A DNA stretch of 7,663 nt from an uncultured Brevibacterium sp. Lineage in GTDB: Bacteria; Actinomycetota; Actinomycetes; Actinomycetales; Brevibacteriaceae. The notes under the pieces are model-generated. The model saw only the letters and a list, made by a program, of their open reading frames with translations. It was not told the origin of the DNA and did not search any database. The position numbers and the translations under genes were made by a program. Below are positions 1-6,095 of the stretch, one piece after another (within the stretch, counting starts at the first letter, position 1; every line of letters starts with the position of its first letter). The stretch lies in contig CABTZC010000092.1 in NCBI GenBank assembly GCA_902489185.1, forward strand, positions 1-7,663. Direction: 5' to 3'.

Positions 1-639
1 AACCTCCTCATGCGAGCCCGTGAGGCGGGTGTCGCTGCGCGCACGTGGGCGTGGGCCCACGGAGACCACCCAGCTGCCAAAGCTTTAGCGGAGTCGTTCG
101 GGTTCTCCTGCGAGCGGGTCCTCTTGCAGCTTTCAACGAAGACCGTGGAAGAGGGGCTTGCCGTTCCGAATGTGAACACCCCATCGGGAGTTAGCATCCG
201 CACGTACCAACCTGGTGATGAAGTCCGGTGGCGCGAAATCAATAACGCCGCGTTTAGTTGGCACCCGGAACAGGGCAACCAAACAACCCAGGACTACGCG
301 CGCATTGTGGGAAACCCCAGCTTTGATCCCGCCTCGGTTTTCTTTGCGGTCCAGAACGGCGAAGTTGTGGGTTTTCACCACACGAAGATTCACACTGACC
401 ACCCAAGTGGGCTCACCATGGGTGAGGTTTATGTCATTGGTGTTGATCCGCAAGTTCACTCCCGTGGTGTGGGGACAGCTCTGATGATTGCGGGCATGCG
501 ACACCTTGTGGACAGTGGAGTGGACGCGATTGAGCTGTATGTTGAGTCCGACAACGACTCAGCACGTCACCTGTACTCCAAACTCGGCTTTGTGAATGAA
601 ATTCGCCACATCAGCTATGCACCACAGGACCACACGTGA
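1..639 (+). CDS. mshD: Mycothiol synthase (MshD), 3' part; start lies left of the window
   Basis: MshD acetylates Cys-GlcN-Ins with acetyl-CoA, the last step of mycothiol synthesis in the actinobacterial cytoplasm. The reading frame is open to base 1, and three sense codons precede the first ATG at 10. That ATG is therefore internal, not the start. MshD proteins are usually about 290-315 residues and consist of two GNAT domains. Counting from the ATG at 10, 209 residues are present: the end of domain 1 (WAHGDHPAAKALAESFGF, residues 15-32, then a LLQ segment) and a full second GNAT domain from about residue 60. In domain 2, GEVYVIGVDP (138-147) and HSRGVGTA (150-157, the R/QxxGxG acetyl-CoA pyrophosphate loop) are followed by LYVESDNDSARHLYSKLGF (176-194). 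AFSWHPEQG (81-89) is typical of MshD. The stop overlaps the start of the next gene by 4 bp, so the two are probably translationally coupled. Identification is by family pattern and is strong. Confidence 0.93.
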   Translation, partial: NLLMRAREAGVAARTWAWAHGDHPAAKALAESFGFSCERVLLQLSTKTVEEGLAVPNVNTPSGVSIRTYQPGDEVRWREINNAAFSWHPEQGNQTTQDYARIVGNPSFDPASVFFAVQNGEVVGFHHTKIHTDHPSGLTMGEVYVIGVDPQVHSRGVGTALMIAGMRHLVDSGVDAIELYVESDNDSARHLYSKLGFVNEIRHISYAPQDHT

Positions 640-1610
640 GCCCCACCCCAGTTTCCAACGCAGGCGAATCCGCTCGACTCAACGCCGATGTCCTTGCAGC
701 AGGAGCCGTACTCTGGCGCAAAGCCGGTGGACGCCTTGAGGTGCTTTTGGTTCACCGCCCGAAATACGACGACTGGTCGTGGCCCAAAGGAAAGGTCGAA
801 AAGGGAGAAACGCTACCCGAATGCGCGATTCGTGAAGTCGCAGAAGAAACCGGATACCGCGTGACCCTGGGCCTCCCCCTGCCGTCTGCGCGGTACACGG
901 TGGGAAAGAAACTTTCCAAGCACGTCGAATATTGGGCGGCGCGTGTCATAACCGAGGCGCCACCTCAGCCTTCTAATCCCAAAGAAATTGACAAGGCTGT
1001 GTGGCTGCCCATCGAGGACGCGCGCAACAAGCTCACCCGCTTTTCTGACCGCGAACAACTAGACCGCCTGGAGCACGCCCACCAGACGGGAAGCTTGCAC
1101 GGGTTTCCCGTCATTATCGTGCGTCATGGGAAGGCTTTCCCGCGTTCGAAATGGCATGAAACTGAACAGGTGCGACCATTACTGGGCTTGGGAACGCGCC
1201 AATCATTAGCGTTAACCGGTTTGCTTGATGCATGGGAACCCAAGCGGTTAGTCTCCAGTCCCTGGAAGCGGTGCGTGGCTACACTCAAGCCGTACTCCGC
1301 GTCCACAGGCAAAAACATCAAAACGATCAAATGGCTCAGTGAAAAGAACAATTCAAACAAGCCTGAAAAAACTACGCAGGCGCTGGAAAAAATCATCGCA
1401 AAAGAACAAGCTGTGGCCGTGTGTACCCACCGCCCTGTTTTGCCAACTGTTTTTCGCACGCTTGCATCTTTTGCCCCCACGGGGCTAGCAGAACAACTGC
1501 CCAGTGAGGACCCCTATATGAATCCCGGAGAGATCCTCATTGCCTATTTCCGCCCGGGCCCCGTCCCACGCATAGTCGCGGTGGAACGATACCGCCCCAT
1601 CGACACTTAG
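636..1610 (+). CDS. mutT1: MutT1-like Nudix hydrolase fused to a histidine phosphatase domain
   Basis: A 324-residue two-domain protein close in size and layout to mycobacterial MutT1, which hydrolyses 8-oxo-dGTP/8-oxo-GTP and diadenosine polyphosphates. The N-terminal Nudix domain carries a perfect Nudix box at residues 52-74 (G52, E58, R66, E67, E70, E71, G73). The C-terminal histidine-phosphatase-like domain has the RHG motif at 163-165 (catalytic H164), SSPWKR at 207-212 with the second conserved Arg, and CTHRP at 263-267 with the second His, so both active sites look intact. The start is GTG at 636, inside the GTGA overlap with mshD. An AGGA at 626-629 gives a 6-base spacing, which supports this start. 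The gene probably shares the mshD transcript. Residues 226-257 are unusually rich in Lys and Asn and their DNA is AT-rich. The substrate is inferred from family membership; 8-oxo-dGTP, Ap4A or diphosphoinositol compounds are all possible. Confidence 0.9.
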   Translation: MSPTPVSNAGESARLNADVLAAGAVLWRKAGGRLEVLLVHRPKYDDWSWPKGKVEKGETLPECAIREVAEETGYRVTLGLPLPSARYTVGKKLSKHVEYWAARVITEAPPQPSNPKEIDKAVWLPIEDARNKLTRFSDREQLDRLEHAHQTGSLHGFPVIIVRHGKAFPRSKWHETEQVRPLLGLGTRQSLALTGLLDAWEPKRLVSSPWKRCVATLKPYSASTGKNIKTIKWLSEKNNSNKPEKTTQALEKIIAKEQAVAVCTHRPVLPTVFRTLASFAPTGLAEQLPSEDPYMNPGEILIAYFRPGPVPRIVAVERYRPIDT

Positions 1611-1633
1611 GCCCTGATTGGCTTCACAGTGAT

Positions 1634-1662
1634 GAAAAAGTTATCAAGATCTCAACTTTTTC
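1634..1662 (+). repeat. AT-rich inverted repeat after mutT1 (possible weak terminator or operator)
   Basis: A perfect 9-base inverted repeat, GAAAAAGTT (1634-1642) and AACTTTTTC (1654-1662), is separated by 11 bases that include the palindrome AGATCT (1647-1652). It starts 24 bases after the mutT1 stop. A run of five T falls in the 3' arm, so it could act as a weak terminator for mshD-mutT1. It lies just upstream of the PHO-box-like array, so it could equally be a regulator site. The sequence does not decide between these. Confidence 0.5.
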
Positions 1663-1669
1663 TAAGCGA

Positions 1670-1709
1670 ATTAACCCCCCGTTAACCTGAACAGATCCTT
1701 GCGTAAACC
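1670..1709 (+). promoter_or_regulatory. PHO-box-like direct repeat array (putative PhoP operator of pstS)
   Basis: Heptamers ending in CC recur every 11 bases: ATTAACC (1670-1676), GTTAACC (1681-1687), a degenerate CAGATCC (1692-1698) and GTAAACC (1703-1709). Actinobacterial PhoP operators, as described in Streptomyces, consist of 11-base direct repeat units whose conserved core is GTTCACC. The spacing here fits exactly, and units 1, 2 and 4 match that core at 5, 6 and 5 of 7 positions. The array sits 67 to 107 bases upstream of the pstS start, where a phosphate-starvation activator is expected. The assignment to PhoP is inference from spacing, sequence and context. Confidence 0.68.
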
Positions 1710-1718
1710 ATCAACTTT

Positions 1719-1724
1719 TAACGT
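1719..1724 (+). promoter_or_regulatory. Possible -10 element of the pstS promoter
   Basis: TAACGT (TAnnnT pattern) lies 9 bases downstream of the PHO-box-like array. No good -35 hexamer sits 16-18 bases upstream; that space is occupied by the repeat array. This is what an activator-dependent promoter with a degenerate -35 would look like. It would place transcription start near 1731 and give a leader of roughly 45 bases. It is a weak motif, supported mainly by position. Confidence 0.35.
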
Positions 1725-1763
1725 TGAGATGCACGTGGGGAACTTCCCCAAACAGAACAGACC

Positions 1764-1769
1764 GAAAGG
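1764..1769 (+). promoter_or_regulatory. Ribosome binding site that fixes the pstS start
   Basis: GAAAGG lies 7 bases before GTG 1777. The frame is open further upstream to a TTG at 1699, but that codon overlaps the PHO-box-like array and would put a non-signal extension ahead of the lipoprotein signal peptide. GTG 1777 is therefore the likely start. Confidence 0.75.
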
Positions 1770-1776
1770 TATCCTC

Positions 1777-2868
1777 GTGAAGCTCAAGCGTTTCGCTCCT
1801 GCCGCAGCAATTCTGGCTGCTGGTGCTTTGACCCTGTCCGCTTGCGGTGGCTCCCCCGAAGGTGGCGACAAGGGCGGCGAGAACGGCGGCGACAAGGCCG
1901 CATCCGGCACCCTGATCGGTGGTGGCGCTTCCTCGCAGGAAGCTGCTATGACCGCGTGGGCCGAAGGCGTTAAGGCTGACAACCCTCAACTCTCCGTCAA
2001 CTACGACCCAGTAGGTTCCGGTTCCGGACGTAAAGGTTTCCTGGGTAGCCAGTACTCCTTCGCTGGTTCAGACGCAGCTCTGGAAGCCGAAGAGCTCGAA
2101 GAAGCTAAGAAAGTTTGCGGTGACGGCGGTGCATTCCACGTTCCTGCATACATCTCCCCAATTGCAGTTGCTTACAACCTTCCTGGCGTAGAGGAAGTTA
2201 AGCTCGATGCAAAGACCATCGCTAAGATCTTCGCCGGCAAAATCAAGAAGTGGAACGACGACGCAATCGCAAAGCAGAACGAAGGCGTTGAACTTCCTGA
2301 CAAGGACATCGTTCCTGTCCACCGTGCAGACGACTCCGGTACCACCGAAAACTTCACCGCTTACCTTGCTGAAGCCGCTGGCGACGACTGGAAGCCAGGC
2401 GAAATTGAAACCTGGCCAAAGGAACTCGGTGGCGAATCCGCTCAGCAGACCTCCGGTGTTGTTTCGCTGACCAAGCAGAAGGAAGGTGCGATCACCTACG
2501 CAGACGCTTCCCAGGTTGGTGAACTCGGAACCGTTTCCGTCAAGGTCGGTGACGAATACGTCCCTTACTCAGCAGAAGCTGCTGCGAAGATGGTTGATTC
2601 TTCCGAACCAGGTGAAGCTGGCGCAATCAAGCTCAACCGTAAGAGCGAAGAATCGGGCGTTTACCCGGTCGTTCTGGTTTCCTACCACATCTACTGCAAG
2701 CAGTACCAGGACCAGGAGACCGCTGACCTCGCAAAGGCATTCGCTTCCTACGTCGTGTCCGAAAAGGGCCAGAAGGACGCAGAAGCTGCTGCAGGTAACG
2801 CTCCTATCTCGCAGACCACTCGCGACGCTGCGATGAAGGAAATTGACGCTATCACTGCTCAGGGCTAA
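1777..2868 (+). CDS. pstS: Phosphate-binding lipoprotein PstS of the Pst ABC transporter
   Basis: PstS captures inorganic phosphate outside the membrane and delivers it to the PstCA channel. From GTG 1777 the protein has 363 residues. It starts with a lipoprotein signal peptide: MKLKR, a hydrophobic Ala/Leu stretch, then lipobox LSAC with C23 as the lipidated residue. A flexible Gly/Glu/Lys/Asp-rich linker (24-43) follows. The phosphate-binding fold shows GGGASS (48-53), GSGSGR (80-85), GSDA (97-100) and RADDSGTT (183-190), the residues that contact phosphate in this family. SPIAVAYNLPGV (127-138) is also typical, and the length is normal. It is the first gene of the pst operon, sits behind a PHO-box-like array and is followed by a strong hairpin. 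It should therefore be induced by phosphate starvation and made in excess over the membrane parts. Identification is firm. Confidence 0.97.
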   Translation: MKLKRFAPAAAILAAGALTLSACGGSPEGGDKGGENGGDKAASGTLIGGGASSQEAAMTAWAEGVKADNPQLSVNYDPVGSGSGRKGFLGSQYSFAGSDAALEAEELEEAKKVCGDGGAFHVPAYISPIAVAYNLPGVEEVKLDAKTIAKIFAGKIKKWNDDAIAKQNEGVELPDKDIVPVHRADDSGTTENFTAYLAEAAGDDWKPGEIETWPKELGGESAQQTSGVVSLTKQKEGAITYADASQVGELGTVSVKVGDEYVPYSAEAAAKMVDSSEPGEAGAIKLNRKSEESGVYPVVLVSYHIYCKQYQDQETADLAKAFASYVVSEKGQKDAEAAAGNAPISQTTRDAAMKEIDAITAQG

Positions 2869-2884
2869 TTGCTTGAACACACAT

Positions 2885-2894
2885 AGCACGTGCT
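2885..2894 (+). repeat. 10-bp perfect palindrome downstream of pstS
   Basis: AGCACGTGCT reads the same on both strands. It lies 17 bases after the pstS stop and just before the long hairpin at 2898-2940. It may be a small protein-binding site or chance; no matching regulator is known to me. Confidence 0.4.
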
Positions 2895-2897
2895 GAA

Positions 2898-2940
2898 AGG
2901 ACAGCCACCGGACCCTCTGTCTGGGTCTGGTGGCTGTTCT
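2898..2940 (+). terminator. Long GC-rich hairpin between pstS and pstC (attenuator or mRNA 3'-end stabiliser)
   Basis: Arms 2898-2915 and 2923-2940 can form an 18-bp stem in RNA with only two G-U wobbles and a 7-base loop (TCTGTCT). The inner core pairs ACAGCCACC with GGTGGCTGT. The U-run after it is poor, so this is more likely a partial terminator, or a structure that protects the pstS transcript from 3' exonucleases, than a full stop. Its effect would be more PstS than PstCAB, as expected for a binding protein. Confidence 0.75.
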
Positions 2941-2949
2941 GTGCGCACA
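2940..2949 (+). repeat. 10-bp perfect palindrome TGTGCGCACA
   Basis: A perfect palindrome that begins at the last base of the long hairpin. With the palindrome at 2885-2894 it brackets that hairpin. No function can be assigned from sequence. Confidence 0.35.
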
Positions 2950-2969
2950 ACTTTTCACACATATCCACC

Positions 2970-2995
2970 AGCGGGACACTCCCGCTTTCGTTTAC
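2970..2995 (+). terminator. Second hairpin before pstC, terminator-like
   Basis: AGCGGGA (2970-2976) and TCCCGCT (2980-2986) form a perfect 7-bp stem with a CAC loop, followed by a T-rich stretch (TTCGTTTAC). It ends 23 bases before the pstC start and 12 bases before its AGGGA ribosome site. It looks like a modest intrinsic terminator acting as an attenuator in series with the hairpin at 2898-2940. Confidence 0.6.
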
Positions 2996-3009
2996 TTTAG
3001 GGATTTATT

Positions 3010-3987
3010 GTGAGCCAAACTACTGCGGAGCCAAAGGACAAGAAGGCTCCCTCGGTCACCAAGTCGGCGCGTGGTGGCGCGGCTGGAGACAAGGTATTCT
3101 CCAGTCTTGCGCTGGTTGCCGGTGCCATCATTCTTCTGGTCCTCGCGTTCGTTGCAATCTTCCTGGTAGTTGAGTCCCTTCCAGCACTGTGGCCAAAGGT
3201 CTTTTCAAACCAAGACAACATCGTCAGTGCGGACAACTTTTTCCAGTACGTCTGGCCGCTTATGGCCGGGACGCTCATCGCATCGGCTATTGCACTTCTC
3301 ATTGCTACCCCGATCGCGGTAGGAGTTGCTCTCTTCATTTCGCACTACGCCCCGCGCAAGATCGCAACGCCGGTTGGGTACGTCATCGACCTGCTCGCCG
3401 CGATTCCTTCTGTGGTCTACGGTGCATGGGGTATGACATTCCTCGCTTCATCGCTTGTCCCTGCGTACGCGTGGCTCAACAAGTATTTGGGCTGGATCCC
3501 CCTCTTCGGTGGTGAAGCCTCGAACACCGGCCGTACGATCCTCACCTCCGGAATCGTTCTTTCGGTCATGATTCTGCCCATCATTACCTCGCTGTGCCGT
3601 GAAATCTTCGTCCAGACACCAAAACTGCACGAAGAAGCAGCGCTTGCCCTTGGCGCAACGCGCTGGGAAATGATCCGGATGACGGTGTTCCCATTCGCTC
3701 GCGCTGGAATCATTTCGTCCATCATGCTCGGGCTGGGGCGTGCACTTGGTGAAACCATGGCTGTGACCCTGGTGCTTTCGCCCGGTATTTTTTCACTCAG
3801 CCTCATTTCGTCCGGACACAACGCGACTATCCCGTCAGAGATTGCTCTGAACTTCCCAGAAGCGTTCGGAATGCGCCAGAACGAACTGATTGCAGCTGGT
3901 TTGATGCTGTTCATCATCACCCTGGTCGTCAACATGATTGCGCGCTGGATCGTCAGCCGCCACAAAGAATTCTCGGGGGCTAACTAA
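3010..3987 (+). CDS. pstC: Phosphate ABC transporter permease PstC
   Basis: One of the two membrane subunits that form the phosphate channel. It has 325 residues, normal for the family. A hydrophilic cytoplasmic N-terminus (1-28) is followed by about six hydrophobic segments: roughly 30-55, 84-112, 122-152, 177-196, 231-265 and 294-315. Family motifs are IPSVVYG (132-138), the EAA loop that docks on PstB (EEAALALGATRWEMIRMTVFP, 208-228, in which Gly is G215) and GRALGETMAV (243-252). The start is GTG 3010, with AGGGA at 2999-3003 six bases before it; no other Met lies near the N-terminus. The stop codon shares one base with the pstA start (TAATG), so translation of the two permeases is probably coupled. 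It lies downstream of two hairpins and is expected at a lower level than PstS. Confidence 0.96.
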   Translation: MSQTTAEPKDKKAPSVTKSARGGAAGDKVFSSLALVAGAIILLVLAFVAIFLVVESLPALWPKVFSNQDNIVSADNFFQYVWPLMAGTLIASAIALLIATPIAVGVALFISHYAPRKIATPVGYVIDLLAAIPSVVYGAWGMTFLASSLVPAYAWLNKYLGWIPLFGGEASNTGRTILTSGIVLSVMILPIITSLCREIFVQTPKLHEEAALALGATRWEMIRMTVFPFARAGIISSIMLGLGRALGETMAVTLVLSPGIFSLSLISSGHNATIPSEIALNFPEAFGMRQNELIAAGLMLFIITLVVNMIARWIVSRHKEFSGAN

Positions 3988-5180
3988 TGTCGAAAAACAC
4001 TGAGACAAACACCGACACCAAGACCGAGGCGCCCAAGACTCTTGCGCGCAAAGGCAAGCAAAAGAATTCCTTGACCGCTGGCCAAAAGCCGTCGTGGATT
4101 TGGATTGCTGTTCTGGCTGGCGCCGCGGTTGTGGGGCTGGCATGGACGTTCTTGGTCCAGCACACATTCTCCGTTGTGGGCTTCGCGATTATCACCGCGA
4201 TTGCGTACATCGTGGGAATGTACATCGTGACGTTTGCGATGGAGAACCGTCGGCGCGCGGCTGACGGACTGTGGAAGAACCTTGTGTGGGCAACGTTCAT
4301 CATCGCGCTTCTCCCACTGGTATCTGTCATTTGGACAGTGGTAGCGAACGGTTTGCCAAGCCTGATCCGTAACCCAGCGATGCTCTTCCAAGACATGGGT
4401 GGAGTCACGGGTGCGACGGACCAGCAGACCGAGCAAGGCGGACCGCTCATGGGTGGTTTCGCACACGGCCTGGTAGGAACACTCATGATTACCCTGCTGG
4501 CCACCATCATTTCGGTGCCTGTGGGTCTGATGACCTCGATCTACCTGGTTGAGTACGGTAAAGGAAAACTGTTCTCGCGTGCGATCACGTTCTTCGTGGA
4601 CGTGATGACTGGTATTCCGTCGATTGTTGCTGGTTTGTTCGCGTTTGCCGTGTTCCAGTTGTTCATCACGACGTTCATCGGAACGAGTCCAGCTAAACTG
4701 CAGCTGGTCAAGATGGGCTTCACGGCAGCGATTGCATTGTCAATCTTGATGATCCCGGTTGTGGTGCGTTCGACGGAAGAAATGTTGCGAGTTGTTCCGA
4801 ACGAATTGCGCGAAGCCTCCTACGCGCTGGGCGTGCGTAAGTGGCGCACCATCATGAAGGTTGTTCTGCCTACCTCGATCTCAGGTATCGCGTCTGGTGT
4901 CACGCTGGCAATTGCGCGTGTTACTGGTGAAACCGCACCGATCCTGGTGACAGCCGGTTACATTGCAACAACCAACTGGAATGTGTTCAACGGATGGATG
5001 ACTGCCCTTCCGGTGTACATCTACCGTCAGCTCGTCAACCCAACTGCACCGGCAGCACCGGACCCATCGATCGCTCGTGCGTGGGCCGCGGCTCTGGTTC
5101 TGATCGTCATCGTGATGCTCTTGAACCTTGTCGCCCGTATTATCGCTAAGGCGTTCGCCCCTAAGAAGACCGGTCGCTAA
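3987..5180 (+). CDS. pstA: Phosphate ABC transporter permease PstA with an enlarged N-terminus
   Basis: The second channel subunit, partner of PstC. At 397 residues it is about 100 longer than E. coli PstA. The extra part is a charged, Thr/Lys-rich cytoplasmic tail (1-35) and two additional hydrophobic segments (about 37-56 and 61-82), followed by the usual first segment (about 97-119). An extracytoplasmic stretch (121-155) holds GATDQQTEQGG. The conserved core begins near 158 with HGLVGTLMITLLATIISVPVG (about 160-180), then GIPSIVAG (209-216), the EAA loop ELREASYALGVRKW (273-286) and RVTGETAPIL (311-320). A last hydrophobic segment covers about 367-388. The start ATG overlaps the pstC stop by one base. 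A G-rich CGGGGG lies about 8 bases upstream, a weak ribosome site, so coupling to pstC probably matters. Identification is firm; the role of the extension is unknown. Confidence 0.95.
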   Translation: MSKNTETNTDTKTEAPKTLARKGKQKNSLTAGQKPSWIWIAVLAGAAVVGLAWTFLVQHTFSVVGFAIITAIAYIVGMYIVTFAMENRRRAADGLWKNLVWATFIIALLPLVSVIWTVVANGLPSLIRNPAMLFQDMGGVTGATDQQTEQGGPLMGGFAHGLVGTLMITLLATIISVPVGLMTSIYLVEYGKGKLFSRAITFFVDVMTGIPSIVAGLFAFAVFQLFITTFIGTSPAKLQLVKMGFTAAIALSILMIPVVVRSTEEMLRVVPNELREASYALGVRKWRTIMKVVLPTSISGIASGVTLAIARVTGETAPILVTAGYIATTNWNVFNGWMTALPVYIYRQLVNPTAPAAPDPSIARAWAAALVLIVIVMLLNLVARIIAKAFAPKKTGR

Positions 5181-5192
5181 GGCCGCAAAGAA

Positions 5193-5198
5193 GAAGGA
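5193..5198 (+). promoter_or_regulatory. Ribosome binding site that fixes the pstB start
   Basis: GAAGGA lies 7 bases before ATG 5206. The frame is open back to an ATG-less start candidate at 5128 inside pstA, which would add 26 residues unlike any PstB. The conserved N-terminus of the family begins just after ATG 5206. Confidence 0.8.
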
Positions 5199-5205
5199 AA
5201 CACTT

Positions 5206-5985
5206 ATGTCAAAGCGCATCCAAGCCATTGACCTGGACGTCTACTACGGCAACTTCCTTGCGGTAGAGAAGGTCAACATCGACATTGCACCTCGTAGCGT
5301 CACCGCTTTCATCGGTCCTTCCGGTTGTGGTAAGACTACGTTCCTCCGCACCATCAACCGTATGCACGAAGTTCTGCCAGGTGCTCGCGCAGAGGGGCAG
5401 ATTCTGCTGGACAACGAAGACATTTATGGCCCAGGTGTGGACCCTGTTGTGGTTCGCACCATGGTGGGTATGGTCTTCCAGCGCCCTAACCCGTTCCCCA
5501 CAATGTCGATTCGTGAAAACGTTTTGGCGGGCTACAAGCTGAACGGGACTCGCTTGAGCACGCAGCGTGCGAATGAAATTGTGGAGCGTTCGCTTACTGG
5601 CGCGAACTTGTGGAATGAAGTGAAGGATCGTCTGGACCGTCCAGGTTCTGGCCTTTCTGGTGGTCAGCAGCAGCGTCTGTGCATTGCGCGCACGATTGCT
5701 GTTGAGCCAGATGTGATTCTCATGGACGAGCCTTGTTCGGCTCTTGACCCGATTTCGACTTTGGCTGTTGAGGACTTGATTAACGACCTCAAGGAACAGT
5801 TCACGGTTGTGATCGTGACCCACAACATGCAGCAGGCTGCACGTGTGGCTGACAAGACCGCGTTCTTTAACATTGCGGGAACCGGTAAGCCAGGTCACCT
5901 CATTGAATACGATGACACGTCGGTTATCTTCTCGAACCCCTCGCACGAGGAGACCCAGAACTACATTTCTGGTCGTTTCGGATAA
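5206..5985 (+). CDS. pstB: Phosphate ABC transporter ATPase PstB
   Basis: The cytoplasmic ATPase that powers PstCA. It has 259 residues, normal for PstB. Motifs in order: Walker A GPSGCGKTT (37-45), Q-loop within FQRPNPFP (91-98, a PstB hallmark; Q92), signature LSGGQQQR (150-157), Walker B ILMDEP (171-176, catalytic E175), D-loop SALD (178-181) and H-loop VTHNMQQAARV (204-214, H206). The C-terminus, NPSHEETQNYISGRFG, is typical of PstB. All catalytic residues are present. It starts 25 bases after pstA and is the last gene of the operon, ending just before a strong terminator. phoU, which often follows pstB in other bacteria, does not follow here; in several actinobacteria it lies elsewhere in the genome. 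Confidence 0.97.
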   Translation: MSKRIQAIDLDVYYGNFLAVEKVNIDIAPRSVTAFIGPSGCGKTTFLRTINRMHEVLPGARAEGQILLDNEDIYGPGVDPVVVRTMVGMVFQRPNPFPTMSIRENVLAGYKLNGTRLSTQRANEIVERSLTGANLWNEVKDRLDRPGSGLSGGQQQRLCIARTIAVEPDVILMDEPCSALDPISTLAVEDLINDLKEQFTVVIVTHNMQQAARVADKTAFFNIAGTGKPGHLIEYDDTSVIFSNPSHEETQNYISGRFG

Positions 5986-5997
5986 TTCCGGCTGCAC

Positions 5998-6052
5998 GAA
6001 CGCGAAGGGCCGCACCTGTAACGGGTGCGGCCCTTCGTGTTTCTGGTTTTAC
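5998..6052 (+). terminator. Intrinsic terminator of the pst operon
   Basis: Arms 6003-6016 (CGAAGGGCCGCACC) and 6024-6037 form a perfect 14-bp GC-rich stem with a 7-base loop. The pairing extends outward with wobbles to about 5998/6042. A T-rich tail (TTTCTGGTTTT) follows. It starts 12 bases after the pstB stop. Read on the other strand it lies downstream of tag, so it may also stop transcripts from that side, although the T-run there is poor. Confidence 0.9.
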
Positions 6053-6095
6053 GTGTTGTTGTTGCTGTTTTCTGTTGTTCCTAACTGCTGCTGGA

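Noticed and set aside
10..12. ATG at 10 as the mshD start
   Set aside because: The frame is open to base 1, and the protein from here would lack most of the first GNAT domain. It is an internal Met of a gene cut by the window edge.
1623..1629. TTCACAG as a corynebacterial PhoR-type half site
   Set aside because: Only a single copy is present, whereas that regulator is described as using tandem repeats. The 11-base array nearby is a better candidate operator.
1699..1776. Upstream TTG start that would lengthen PstS by 26 residues
   Set aside because: It overlaps the PHO-box-like array and has no ribosome site. It would also bury the lipoprotein signal peptide, whereas GTG 1777 has a good site 7 bases upstream.
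3417..3965. 182-codon open frame on the - strand opposite pstC
   Set aside because: It is antisense to a firmly identified permease, with low-complexity Arg/Ser/Met-rich translation and no family resemblance.
5128..5205. Upstream start that would lengthen PstB by 26 residues into pstA
   Set aside because: The added residues are unlike PstB, and ATG 5206 has a good ribosome site and matches the family N-terminus.
5209..6015. 268-codon open frame on the - strand opposite pstB
   Set aside because: It is a shadow of pstB codon structure. The translation has no recognisable domain and no ribosome site, while the + strand frame is a complete PstB.
6055..6081. GTT-rich stretch as a microsatellite or CRISPR-like repeat
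   Set aside because: The units are short, irregular and few. There are no spaced, identical repeats, so it is only a biased intergenic tail.
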